From Planctomycetota bacterium (GTDB lineage: Bacteria > Planctomycetota > J058 > J103): DNA of 64,000 bases. The notes below the pieces were generated by a model. It saw only the letters and a list, made by a program, of their open reading frames with translations, did no database searches and was not told the origin of the DNA. A program made the translations under genes and the position numbers. The stretch is taken from assembly GCA_026004615.1 (NCBI GenBank), contig BPJM01000006.1:124001-188000 (forward strand), written 5' to 3'. This document shows positions 9,516 to 18,386 of this stretch, piece by piece; positions within the stretch are counted from its first letter, which is position 1, and each line of letters begins with the position of its first letter.

Positions 9516-11174
9516 ATGGCATCGGCCCGCGGCGACAGCACTGCACTCCTGCAGCGGGTCCGCAGGGCGGTCCGCGGCCCTGCCCGGATCCCGCCCGGCG
9601 CCTCGGTGCTGATCGGCTGCTCGGGCGGACCCGATTCCACCGCGCTCGCGCTCGCCCTGCACCAGCTCGCCCCCGCCATGCGCTGGCGACTCGTACTCGC
9701 CCACTTGACTCACGAGGGACTGCGCGGCGAGCAGGCGGAGCAGGATCGCGACTTCGTACAGGCGCTGGCCCGCAAGCTCGAACTCGAGGTCGTAACCTCT
9801 GGCGTCAACGTGCCCGCGCTCGCGGCCGCCCGGCGGTGCAGCCTCGAAGAGGCCGGCCGCCACGCCCGGTATGCTTTTTTTGAGACGGGGGCACGCAGCT
9901 GCCGCTGCGGCTTCGTCGCCCTCGGCCACCAGCGCGACGACCAGGTGGAGACGGTGCTGTTCCGCATCCTGCGCGGAACCGGCGTCGCAGGACTCGCCGG
10001 CATCCCTGCACGCCGGCCCCTGTCATCTGCGCCCGACACCCCCATCGTGGTACGACCGTTGCTCGCGATCCCGCGTGCCGAGCTGGAAGCTTTCCTCGCC
10101 GCAGCCGGCATCTCGGCCCGCCTGGACCGGACCAACCTCGATCCCGCCGCGGCCAGCCGCAACCGCATCCGCCTCGTGCTGCTGCCAGCGCTCCGCAGAC
10201 TGTGGCCCGAGGCGGATCGATCCCTGCTCGCGCTCGCTGCGGCCGCACAACGCGCCCGCGAGGCCATCGAAGCAGCACTCGAGCCCCGCCTCCAACACGC
10301 ACTCGCGGAGGCCAGCCCACCCGCGGCACCCGACACCCGCACCCGGAGCGCCACCCGCCGGCGCACACCCGGCCACCCCACCCGGACGCCGGCCGACCGC
10401 CCCCCCCGCTGCGGCGAGCAGCTGCCCGCTTCCCCGCCGGCCGCCGCCCATGAAACCTTGCTCAGCCTGCCGCGCACGACCATCGCCGCCACTCCGCCCG
10501 AGCTGCGCTCGTTTCTGATCCGCGAAGCCGTACGGCGCAGCTCCGGCCTGCAGCTGCTCGAGCGCCACACCCAGGCGCTCCTGCACCTGGTGGAGCACGA
10601 CACCGGCGAGGTGCTGCTGCACCTGCCGCACGGCCTGCAGGCACGGCGGGAATACGACCTGCTGCTCCTCGAGCGCACCGCTGCCCCTGGAGGAACGACC
10701 GGACACCGGCAAGCGACCAGGACCGCCACGCCCGTGCCCTCACCACCGCCCCGCCGGCTCGCGGTGCCCGGGCTGACCGTGGCCCCCGAGTACGGCGTGC
10801 GAGTGGAAATCGCCCGCGCGGAACGGGGACTGCCGCCAGCCGCCCAACGGCGCCGCGCCCCGAACTGCGCCTGGCTCGACGCAGACGCCCTCACCGGCCA
10901 GCCGCTCGTGCTCCGCCACCCGCGCCCCGGAGACCGCATGCGCCCCACGGGTCTGCAGGGCACGAAGAAGCTGCACGACATCTTCGTGGACGCCAAAGTC
11001 CCACGCCAGCTGCGCCAGCGAGCACTGGTGCTCGCGTCCGGGGACACGATCGCATGCGTGCTCGGGTTGCGCGCCGACGAGCGCCTGGCCGCCTCACCCA
11101 CCTCGAGAGCGGTCCTGTGCGTGCGAGCAGAGCCCCTGACGCTCGAAACGGAGACAGACCCCGAGCAACCCTGA
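9516..11174 (+). CDS. tilS: tRNA(Ile)-lysidine synthetase TilS
   Basis: 552 residues. The enzyme ligates lysine to the wobble C34 of the tRNA(Ile) CAU anticodon using ATP, making lysidine so the tRNA reads AUA and is charged with isoleucine. The N-terminal PP-loop is visible as SGGPDS at residues 36-41, followed by THEGLRGEQAEQD, GHQRDDQVET and the NRIRLVLLP segment. The C-terminal TilS domain contains RHPRPGDRMRPTG and KKLHDIFVDAKVP. A Pro/Ala/Arg-rich insertion of about 50 residues sits in the middle (around 10330-10440). The ATG at 9516 has only a weak GGGG upstream. A TAGGCT hexamer at 9504-9509 puts a likely transcription start almost on the ATG, so a leaderless transcript is possible. 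Confidence 0.95.
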   Translation: MASARGDSTALLQRVRRAVRGPARIPPGASVLIGCSGGPDSTALALALHQLAPAMRWRLVLAHLTHEGLRGEQAEQDRDFVQALARKLELEVVTSGVNVPALAAARRCSLEEAGRHARYAFFETGARSCRCGFVALGHQRDDQVETVLFRILRGTGVAGLAGIPARRPLSSAPDTPIVVRPLLAIPRAELEAFLAAAGISARLDRTNLDPAAASRNRIRLVLLPALRRLWPEADRSLLALAAAAQRAREAIEAALEPRLQHALAEASPPAAPDTRTRSATRRRTPGHPTRTPADRPPRCGEQLPASPPAAAHETLLSLPRTTIAATPPELRSFLIREAVRRSSGLQLLERHTQALLHLVEHDTGEVLLHLPHGLQARREYDLLLLERTAAPGGTTGHRQATRTATPVPSPPPRRLAVPGLTVAPEYGVRVEIARAERGLPPAAQRRRAPNCAWLDADALTGQPLVLRHPRPGDRMRPTGLQGTKKLHDIFVDAKVPRQLRQRALVLASGDTIACVLGLRADERLAASPTSRAVLCVRAEPLTLETETDPEQP

Positions 11175-11286
11175 GTATCCGGCACGACCCCACCCCGAAT
11201 CCCCGCCCGGCGCAGCTAGGCAACCGCCCTCTTCGTGCACGGACGGCCCCGGAGCCACAGAGCCAGACTCGATCGCCCGCGCGCGC

Positions 11287-11314
11287 TGATCGGGCGATCA
11301 CCGTCCCATGGGAC
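11287..11314. promoter_or_regulatory. Two adjacent palindromes upstream of the DGQHR gene
   Basis: TGATCGGGCGATCA (11287-11300, 6-bp arms around GG) and the perfect 12-bp palindrome GTCCCATGGGAC (11303-11314) lie side by side about 100 nt upstream of the DGQHR ATG. A possible -10 element, TAGGCT, is at 11373-11378. They are candidate operator sites. No regulator is encoded next to them, so the assignment is inference. Confidence 0.35.
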
Positions 11315-11411
11315 AGGGCTGGGGGCCGGTAGGTCACCCTCCCGGGAAGGGACGCTTTCTGGTAGGCTACGGGACTTCCACCAAGAACGATTCGCGGAGG
11401 ACCGACCAGCC

Positions 11412-12548
11412 ATGCTCGCAACCCAGGTGCGCCAGAAGGACAGCCGGTTCTACTTCGTCGCCTATCCGGCGGAGGACCTGTTGCGGCGGGTGCGCTTCAT
11501 CAGCCGCTTCTACGGCGACGGCGAGACGATCGAACCCAGCCAGCCCCCCGCCGGCGACGAGATCGCCGCGTTCATCGCGGGCATCGAGCGCTCGGACAAA
11601 GCGTTCCAGCGCCGGCTGTCGCGCCACAAGGTGCGCGCCATCCAGAACTTCTATGCCGAGGCGATCGAGCAGCCCCCCATCCCGGCCACGGTCCTGCTCT
11701 TCACCCCGGAGGAGCTCGTCTTCGAGCCGATCGGCACCTTCGAGAGCGTCGGCAACCTGCAGGAGCCGCGCGATCCCTACCTGATCATCGACGGGCAGCA
11801 CCGGCTGGCGGCGCTTTACTTCTACCTGCGACAGCACCCCGAGGAGGCAAAACAGATCAGCGTGCCCTGCGTGATCTTCGACCGCCGCACCGAGGACTTC
11901 GCCGCCGAGATGTTCGTGATCATCAACTCCACCGCCACCCGCATCAACCGCAGCCACCTGGTGGATCTCTACGAGAAGGTACAGTACGTCTCGCCCGACA
12001 AGAAGGTCGCGGCGAAGGTGTGCGAACTGTTGTACAACGAGCCCGACAGCCCGCTGCGCTACAAGATCAACCGGCTCGGCGGCCGCAGCCGGCAGAAGAA
12101 GTGGATCCTGCAGGCGGAGCTGTTCCACGAGGTCCACCGCTGGGTGCGCGAGGAGCTCAAACCTGGCGCGATCGAGCAGCCGCGCAGCAAGCGCGAGGTC
12201 GAATGGGTGGCCCGGCGCCGCTTCTACGAGCCGATCCGCGACGGGCTGCGGGCCGCCGCCCAGGCGTTCGACAGGGCCTGGGACAACGAACGCTACATGG
12301 TCACGCGCGCCGTGACGATCAAGGCCCTAATCCGCACCATCGCAAAGCTGGCAGGCGACGACCGCGACCCGGAGCAGCGCGAGCTGCGCTGGGCGATGCT
12401 CATGGAGCCGTGGCGCAACCTGGTGCCGGATTTCCGCGCCGAAGGCTTCTACGAGCGCTTCGCCGCCAAGGGGCAGATCGAACGGGTCGACAAGATTTTC
12501 CGCCGCCTCGACGCGGCGCTGCACAGGAGCCCCGCCGCGGCGGGATAG
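11412..12548 (+). CDS. Stand-alone DGQHR-domain protein (DndB-like)
   Basis: 378 residues. The signature DGQHR is present exactly at residues 127-131 (LIIDGQHRLAALYFY), followed by FVIINSTATRINRSHLVDLY at about residues 163-182, the second conserved block of the family. DGQHR proteins are distantly ParB-like. The best known is DndB, the regulator of DNA phosphorothioation islands; others occur in phages and defence loci. No dndCDE, restriction or HNH gene accompanies this one, so its job is unknown. The ATG at 11412 follows GGAGG (11396-11400); an upstream in-frame start at 11235 would add 59 residues of low-complexity sequence and cover the palindromes. It sits 4.2 kb from the CRISPR array with tilS between, and converges on the lipoprotein operon at the hairpin repeats. 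Confidence 0.8.
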   Translation: MLATQVRQKDSRFYFVAYPAEDLLRRVRFISRFYGDGETIEPSQPPAGDEIAAFIAGIERSDKAFQRRLSRHKVRAIQNFYAEAIEQPPIPATVLLFTPEELVFEPIGTFESVGNLQEPRDPYLIIDGQHRLAALYFYLRQHPEEAKQISVPCVIFDRRTEDFAAEMFVIINSTATRINRSHLVDLYEKVQYVSPDKKVAAKVCELLYNEPDSPLRYKINRLGGRSRQKKWILQAELFHEVHRWVREELKPGAIEQPRSKREVEWVARRRFYEPIRDGLRAAAQAFDRAWDNERYMVTRAVTIKALIRTIAKLAGDDRDPEQRELRWAMLMEPWRNLVPDFRAEGFYERFAAKGQIERVDKIFRRLDAALHRSPAAAG

Positions 12549-12609
12549 GCGGCGCACTGGGAGCGAGCGAGGAACGGCGGGCTGCCGCGGTTCTCCCCCC
12601 TCACCCCGA

Positions 12610-12710
12610 CCCTCTCCCCCGCGAGGCGGGGGAGAGGGAGCACGCCACCACCGCCCGCGGTGAGCGCACCGTACGGGCGGAGCCTCTCCCCCGCCAGGCG
12701 GGGGAGAGGG
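12610..12710. repeat. Two intergenic hairpin repeats between convergent genes
   Basis: Two near-perfect 12-13-bp inverted repeats (12610-12638, CCCTCTCCCCCGC / GCGGGGGAGAGGG, loop GAG; and 12683-12710) have the same core as the repeats at 8.85-9.30 kb. They lie between the converging DGQHR gene and the lipoprotein operon, where they could end transcription from both sides. There is no T-tract. Confidence 0.75.
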
Positions 12711-12740
12711 AGCACAGCTCGGCGGGCTCGCCCGGGACGG

Positions 12741-13262
12741 CTAGTCCTCACCCGGCGGAGGTTCTGCCTCGGGTTGCACGAACGAGAGCGGCACCCTGAA
12801 GCTGATCTGGCGCCGCTCGGCGTCGGTGATGCCCGCCAGCTGCAGCTGCAGCGCCATGCCCGGACGCACCTGCTCGGCGCGCAGATACGTCCGAAACCGG
12901 AGCGTGTAGTTGCCGAGCTTGCCCGGCTCGAGCTCGGTGGCCGGCGCCTCCTCGGCCAGGATCTCCCGCTCCGCCACCGTCAGCTTGCTGTAGGCCAGCT
13001 CCAGTGTCAGCGGCTGGCGCTGCTCGTTGAGCAGCGAGATCTCGGCGACGACCGAACCCCGCATCTCGGGGACGAAGCGCAAGCGGCGCACGAAGGCCTT
13101 CACGTTGTGGCGCGAACCCAGATACCAGCCGTGCAGGTAGTAGCCCGAGCGCTCGATCTCCAGGCGCGGGGGCGCGTGGGCGCAGCCCACCAGCCAGCCG
13201 CACAGCCAGCACCAGGCCAGCAGCGCCGCGCCGCGCTGGCGCAAAAACCCGATGCGCTCCAT
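12741..13262 (-). CDS. Small lipoprotein of unknown function
   Basis: 173 residues. The N-terminus is a lipoprotein signal peptide: basic MERIGFLRQRG, a Trp/Leu-rich core, and a lipobox ending LVGC, so Cys would be lipidated after LspA cleavage. The mature part looks beta-rich (GYYLHGWYLGSRHNVKAFV, then NYTLRFRTYLRAEQVRPG) and resembles no family I recognise. The ATG at 13262 follows GGGAGGG and lies 23 nt after the stop of the PQQ-propeller gene. It is therefore the last gene of a four-gene exported-protein operon starting at the promoter near 15.97 kb. It may be an accessory lipoprotein of the upstream propeller. Confidence 0.75.
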   Translation of the reverse strand: MERIGFLRQRGAALLAWCWLCGWLVGCAHAPPRLEIERSGYYLHGWYLGSRHNVKAFVRRLRFVPEMRGSVVAEISLLNEQRQPLTLELAYSKLTVAEREILAEEAPATELEPGKLGNYTLRFRTYLRAEQVRPGMALQLQLAGITDAERRQISFRVPLSFVQPEAEPPPGED

Positions 13263-13285
13263 CGGCACCCTCCCGCCAGCAGGAC

Positions 13286-14527
13286 TCAGAAGTCGCGCTT
13301 CTCGCGCAGCGCCACCAGCCAGCCGTCCTTGTAGCCGAGCGGGATGATGGAGGCCATCTTCTGCTCCGCCTTGAGGGGGCTGCTCGGGTCGTACTCGTTG
13401 GTGCCGTGCACGTCCGCCCCCGTCACCAGCGGTCGCCACCGCTCTTCGCCCGTCTCTTCATCGAAGGCCATGAGCTTGCCATCCCGGCGCAGGGCCACGA
13501 TCGCGCGCCGCGTCTTGGCGATCACCCGCACGATGCCCTCGGCGCTCCACCGCAGGTTCTCCTTGCGCACCTCGGGCCGCAGGTTCAGGCAGAGCAGCCG
13601 CCCGTCATCGGCCACCACCGCCAGGGTCTCACGGCCAAAGCCGATCGGCTTCTGCGACAACGGCGAGCCGCTGGCGTAGCGCCAGCGCAACACATCGCGC
13701 GCCCCCTCGATGCAGTAGACGTTCATGTCCTGCGAGACGACGTAGACGAAGGTGCGGTGATAGGTCGGGGCCGCCACGATGCGCCCCCGGGTGGGAAACG
13801 CCCACTTGCGCTCGTCGGCGACAGGGTTCATGGCGTAGAGGTTGCCGTCCTCCGAGCCGACGTAGATGGCGTCGACCGTCCGTTCCGCCACCGCCACCGG
13901 TGCCGTCACGGGCGCGCCGGTCCGATACGACCACTCGACATAGCGCAGGCTCTTGGAGATGGCGTACAGCCGGTCATCCCATGAGCCGATGTAGATGTGG
14001 CTATCGCTGCCGACCGGGGGCGAGGCCGCCGCGAACGGCAGCCGGTACTTCCACAACAGCGCCCCCACATTGCGATCCACCACGTGGAGCACATCGCGCG
14101 AGATCAGATAGAGCTCGGGCGCTCGGCTGAGGCCCTCGTCCCGGTAGGCATAGCTGCCCGGTGGATAGGACAAGCCGTCGGGCAGCTCGTACTTCCAGCG
14201 CACAAAACCGGTCTCGAGCTCGACACCCCAGACACTGCCCGGGGCCGTGGCCACGATCAACCACTCGTCGAAGATCCACAGCCCGCGCACCGGCTCGCCC
14301 AGATAGAACGCCCACAGCTCCTCCAGGCCCCGCCCCTCCAGCTCCTTCTGCTCGAACCGAGGCCGCTCCCCGGGCTGGCGCACGCCCTGCGGGCCCATGG
14401 GCGGGGCCTTCTCGGCCCGGAAGTAGGTCTCGCCCCGCGTGGCTGGCCCCGCACAACCTCCGCCCAGCCAGGCCGCGAGCGCCGCCACCGCCACCATCCA
14501 CCCGAGCTGGCTCACACGGCTCCGCAT
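13286..14527 (-). CDS. PQQ-like beta-propeller lipoprotein
   Basis: 413 residues. The signal peptide ends in a lipobox-like GGGC. The mature protein has repeated blades with the PQQ/quinoprotein pattern: SVWGVELETGFVRWKYELP, DRNVGALLWKYRLPF, HIYIGSWDDRLYAISKS, IYVGSEDGNLYAMNP and MAFDEETGEERWRP. This matches PQQ-like (BamB-type) propellers. No quinoprotein dehydrogenase active-site features are visible, so a scaffold or ligand-binding role is likelier than an enzyme. It is not an obvious BamB, since no bam neighbours are present. The ATG at 14527 follows AGGGAGCA. The in-frame start at 14611 would precede the signal peptide with 28 unlikely residues. Confidence 0.85.
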   Translation of the reverse strand: MRSRVSQLGWMVAVAALAAWLGGGCAGPATRGETYFRAEKAPPMGPQGVRQPGERPRFEQKELEGRGLEELWAFYLGEPVRGLWIFDEWLIVATAPGSVWGVELETGFVRWKYELPDGLSYPPGSYAYRDEGLSRAPELYLISRDVLHVVDRNVGALLWKYRLPFAAASPPVGSDSHIYIGSWDDRLYAISKSLRYVEWSYRTGAPVTAPVAVAERTVDAIYVGSEDGNLYAMNPVADERKWAFPTRGRIVAAPTYHRTFVYVVSQDMNVYCIEGARDVLRWRYASGSPLSQKPIGFGRETLAVVADDGRLLCLNLRPEVRKENLRWSAEGIVRVIAKTRRAIVALRRDGKLMAFDEETGEERWRPLVTGADVHGTNEYDPSSPLKAEQKMASIIPLGYKDGWLVALREKRDF

Positions 14528-14692
14528 CGCAGTGCTCCCTTTCACTCCCTGGCGCGACCCCGTCCCGCTCGCCCGCCCATCGTCTCGCCACGCGCCCCGG
14601 GCGCGCCCCATGGCCGCGCCCCCGCCCGGCGGCTCCGCCGCCTCCCGGCCCGAGCTGACACCCGGCGACCTCCCGCCGCTGCCCCCCGGGGC

Positions 14693-15097
14693 TCACTCCA
14701 GGCCCAGCGCGGCCAAGACCTGCCTCAGATCCACCCCGTGCTCGCGCTCGTACCGGCGCAGCCGCTCGATCCGCTCCAGATCCTCCTCGATCCGCGTCGC
14801 GAGCTTGAAGATGTACGGCCGCCCGGCCAGCCGCGCCCGCAGGTCGTGCTCCACCTCCTCCCAGCTCCCCCCGTACAGCTCGTCTCGCACCAGCAGGAAG
14901 GTCCGGTCCTCGCGCGACAGCGCACCAGCAAACGCGATGACCTCAGGAGGATACTGCGCCGGTGCCGCAGCCCCGCCGCCCGCCGGAGCCGGGGCGTCCC
15001 CGCCAGCCCTGCCGCCCGCCGCCGGCTGCCCGGCCTCGCCGCCGCCGCGCTCTCCCGCCGCCGTCCGCCCCACCGCCACCGCCGCCGTCCTGCTCAC
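14693..15097 (-). CDS. Small hypothetical protein, translationally coupled
   Basis: 134 residues starting at a GTG that shares a GTGA overlap with the stop of the upstream gene (15094-15097). The first ~45 residues are Ala/Gly/Pro-rich and disordered. The rest is charged and helical (EVIAFAGALSREDRTFLLVRDELYGGSWEEVEHDL, then EEDLERIERLRRYEREHGVD). No signal peptide or transmembrane segment is visible, so the product may be cytoplasmic despite its exported neighbours. I do not recognise the family. The overlap and steady GC-rich codon use make it a real gene. Confidence 0.7.
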   Translation of the reverse strand: MSRTAAVAVGRTAAGERGGGEAGQPAAGGRAGGDAPAPAGGGAAAPAQYPPEVIAFAGALSREDRTFLLVRDELYGGSWEEVEHDLRARLAGRPYIFKLATRIEEDLERIERLRRYEREHGVDLRQVLAALGLE

Positions 15098-15852
15098 TCG
15101 AGATCGGTCTTCACGACCCGCTCGACCGTCTCCCAGCGGTGGCCGACGAACTGCAGCGCCTCGATGTGCGGAAAGAACTCGTCGCCCGGGCGATAGTACT
15201 CGACCCGGAACACCCGCTCCAGCAGCTTGCGCTCGTGCGGCCGACCTGCCGGCTCCAACCGGACGTCATTGGTGAGACCGCGAAAGGTGATCGTCAGGTG
15301 GTTGGCTTCCGGGTGCCAGCCCTTGAAGATCGCCACGCAGCGCAGCCGCTGTCCGGCCCGGATCACCGGCTCGACGATCTCGGTGGGAAACCGCGGCGGC
15401 AGGGGCTGCTCGGCATGGCGAATCGTCAGGTCGGCGGCGGTCCACAGCGGTTCGCCCTCGGCCAGCCCGAGGCGACCCCGCACGATCCGCTCGACCTCCG
15501 GGTGCTGCACCGGCCGGTAGGTGACGCCCTTGTCACTCTCGGCGCTCACCTCCAAAAAGAAGGGATGGTCCTCGGAGTCCTGGTTCGCCAGCACGAAGGT
15601 GACGTACCAGAAGTGCTCGACGTACGGCTCGCGTCCCACGGCGATCTGCCTGGGCTTGTCGTACTGCAGGTCGAGCAGATAGATCCCCGAGCCGCGGGCG
15701 AAGGCCTCCGCCTCCAGCTCGCCGCCGCCCTCTTGCTGGGCCCACGCCGCCGGCACCAGCGCACTGCCCGCGCCCAGCGCCAGCGCTCCCGCCACCACCA
15801 CCCTCGCCCACCGACACCGATGCGGATGAGGCCCGCTGCGCGCGCGCTGCAC
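15094..15852 (-). CDS. Exported protein of unknown function
   Basis: 252 residues. The GTG at 15852 is chosen because GGAGG stands about 8 nt upstream and an N-terminal signal peptide follows immediately (arginine-rich start, hydrophobic core VVVAGALALGAGSALV, cleavage near AWAQ). Upstream in-frame starts would place the gene across its own promoter. The mature part has YLLDLQYDKPRQIAV, HFWYVTFVLANQDSEDHPFF and CVAIFKGWHPEANHLTITF, suggesting an immunoglobulin-like or other beta-sandwich fold. I cannot name the function. It is the first gene of the operon driven by the promoter at 15970-15998. Confidence 0.75.
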   Translation of the reverse strand: MQRARSGPHPHRCRWARVVVAGALALGAGSALVPAAWAQQEGGGELEAEAFARGSGIYLLDLQYDKPRQIAVGREPYVEHFWYVTFVLANQDSEDHPFFLEVSAESDKGVTYRPVQHPEVERIVRGRLGLAEGEPLWTAADLTIRHAEQPLPPRFPTEIVEPVIRAGQRLRCVAIFKGWHPEANHLTITFRGLTNDVRLEPAGRPHERKLLERVFRVEYYRPGDEFFPHIEALQFVGHRWETVERVVKTDLE

Positions 15853-15969
15853 GGTGGCTCCTCCGCCCCAGCCAGCCCCGGGCCCGCCGCCTCCGCCCGC
15901 CACATGCTGCGAGCGGGAGCCCTGTGCTCGCAGTCCGGTGCAGCCCCCGCCTGCCCGGACGAGGTGGCG

Positions 15970-15998
15970 AGTATACGGCTCGCGCGCTTTTGTGTCAA
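15970..15998 (-). promoter_or_regulatory. Sigma70-type promoter for the exported-protein operon
   Basis: On the minus strand, TTGACA (15998-15993) and TATACT (15975-15970) are separated by exactly 17 nt, a full -35 match and a five-of-six -10. Transcription should start near 15963, giving a leader of about 110 nt before the GTG at 15852. Confidence 0.75.
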
Positions 15999-16036
15999 CG
16001 CAGCAGCGACTCGCAAGTGCCGGTCCAGCAAGCGGC

Positions 16037-16065
16037 TTGACCGCCCCTGATCGCCTCGCCATAAT
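16037..16065 (+). promoter_or_regulatory. Sigma70-type promoter for the pseudopilin gene
   Basis: TTGACC (16037-16042), 17 nt, CATAAT (16060-16065): five-of-six matches at each hexamer. It faces away from the promoter at 15970-15998 and would start transcription near 16072, about 60 nt before the ATG at 16131. Confidence 0.72.
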
Positions 16066-16130
16066 GGGCGCACGGTCGAACAGAGGCGCTCTGGCCCAGC
16101 AGTCACCCGCAAGTACGAGGAGATAGCCCT

Positions 16131-16811
16131 ATGCAGCCCAGCTCCAGCACGACGGCAGCGCGCCATGCATCCGGGAAAAACCAGTTGCGCGCCGGCTTCA
16201 CCCTCATCGAGCTGCTGGTGGTGATCGCGATCATCGGGCTTCTCGCCTCGCTCGCCGTGCCCGCCTTCAACCGCTTCCGCCAGGAGGGCTACAAGACCGC
16301 CTGCGCGAGCAACCTCCGGCAGATCGGCACCGCCTGCGAGAACTACATGAACAAGTACCGCATGTACCCGTGGAGCAAGCGCGGCGACGGCGGCGCGGTG
16401 CCCACCATCGGCGACGACACCGAGGTCCGCAAGTGCCTGGAGCTGCTCTACAAGTACGACTACATCGACAACCCCAAGGTCTATGGCTGCCCGGCCGACG
16501 GCCTGTGGCAGGAGCCGCGCCGCATCGACGACGTGAACGAGCGGCGCGACGACTTCTTCCTCGACGAGACCCACTGCAGCTACACCTACCGCTCGCGGCC
16601 CATCACGATCAGCAGCCCCTCGACCACACCCGTCAGCGGTGACAAGCGCGGCGGCGACAGCGAGTATGCCCACCACCGCGACGGCCGGAACGTGCTGTTC
16701 CGCAACGCCACCGTCGAGTTCATCGAGAACGCGCGCCTGAACGACGCCAACGACGAGGTGGCCCAGAAGATCCGGGCTGAGCTGGTCGGGTTCGGCACCG
16801 GCGGTTTCTGA
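16131..16811 (+). CDS. Type II pseudopilin-like protein
   Basis: 226 residues. After a 21-residue basic leader comes the prepilin-peptidase site and hydrophobic helix GFTLIELLVVIAIIGLLAS, with Glu at +5 of the mature protein. Then follow NRFRQEGYKTACASNLRQIG and a short C-terminal beta domain with YHYR/H-x-DGRN-like elements (EYAHHRDGRNVLFRNATVEF). This architecture matches the DUF1559-type or H-X9-DG pseudopilins abundant in Planctomycetes and Verrucomicrobia; the HHRDG here fits loosely. AGGAG stands 8 nt before the ATG. No other pilus or secretion genes are nearby, so its assembly machinery must be elsewhere. Confidence 0.85.
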   Translation: MQPSSSTTAARHASGKNQLRAGFTLIELLVVIAIIGLLASLAVPAFNRFRQEGYKTACASNLRQIGTACENYMNKYRMYPWSKRGDGGAVPTIGDDTEVRKCLELLYKYDYIDNPKVYGCPADGLWQEPRRIDDVNERRDDFFLDETHCSYTYRSRPITISSPSTTPVSGDKRGGDSEYAHHRDGRNVLFRNATVEFIENARLNDANDEVAQKIRAELVGFGTGGF

Positions 16812-16940
16812 GGGACCGGCACAGAGCCCTCTGCCGGGCCGACGGCGCGGCCGGCCGGCGCTCGCCGGGTGCGCGGGCAGCCGCGCCGGCCAGCCTTCCT
16901 CCCCCACAGAGGCCCGCACCATCCCCGGCGTGACAACGCA

Positions 16941-16970
16941 GCGGGCCGGCCACCCGGGTGGCCGGCCCGC
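16941..16970. terminator. 30-bp perfect palindrome, candidate bidirectional terminator
   Basis: Two 15-bp arms, GCGGGCCGGCCACCC and its exact reverse complement, meet with no spacer between the convergent pseudopilin gene (ends 16811) and ahcY (ends 17035). The position suits a bidirectional terminator, although neither side has a T-tract. A dimeric protein-binding site is the alternative. Confidence 0.5.
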
Positions 16971-17034
16971 ACGCCCTGAGCGGCAGAGGGAGGACGCAGG
17001 CCGCGCGGCGCGCCGCAAGTACCCCGCTACCCGC

Positions 17035-18384
<1,350 letters not shown>

Positions 18385-18386
18385 GA

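Noticed and set aside
8751-9929. Open frames with PSPPLAGERVRVRG or HPDPLPRKRGRG
   Set aside because: Translations of the intergenic hairpin repeats at 8851-9304 plus antisense of tilS.
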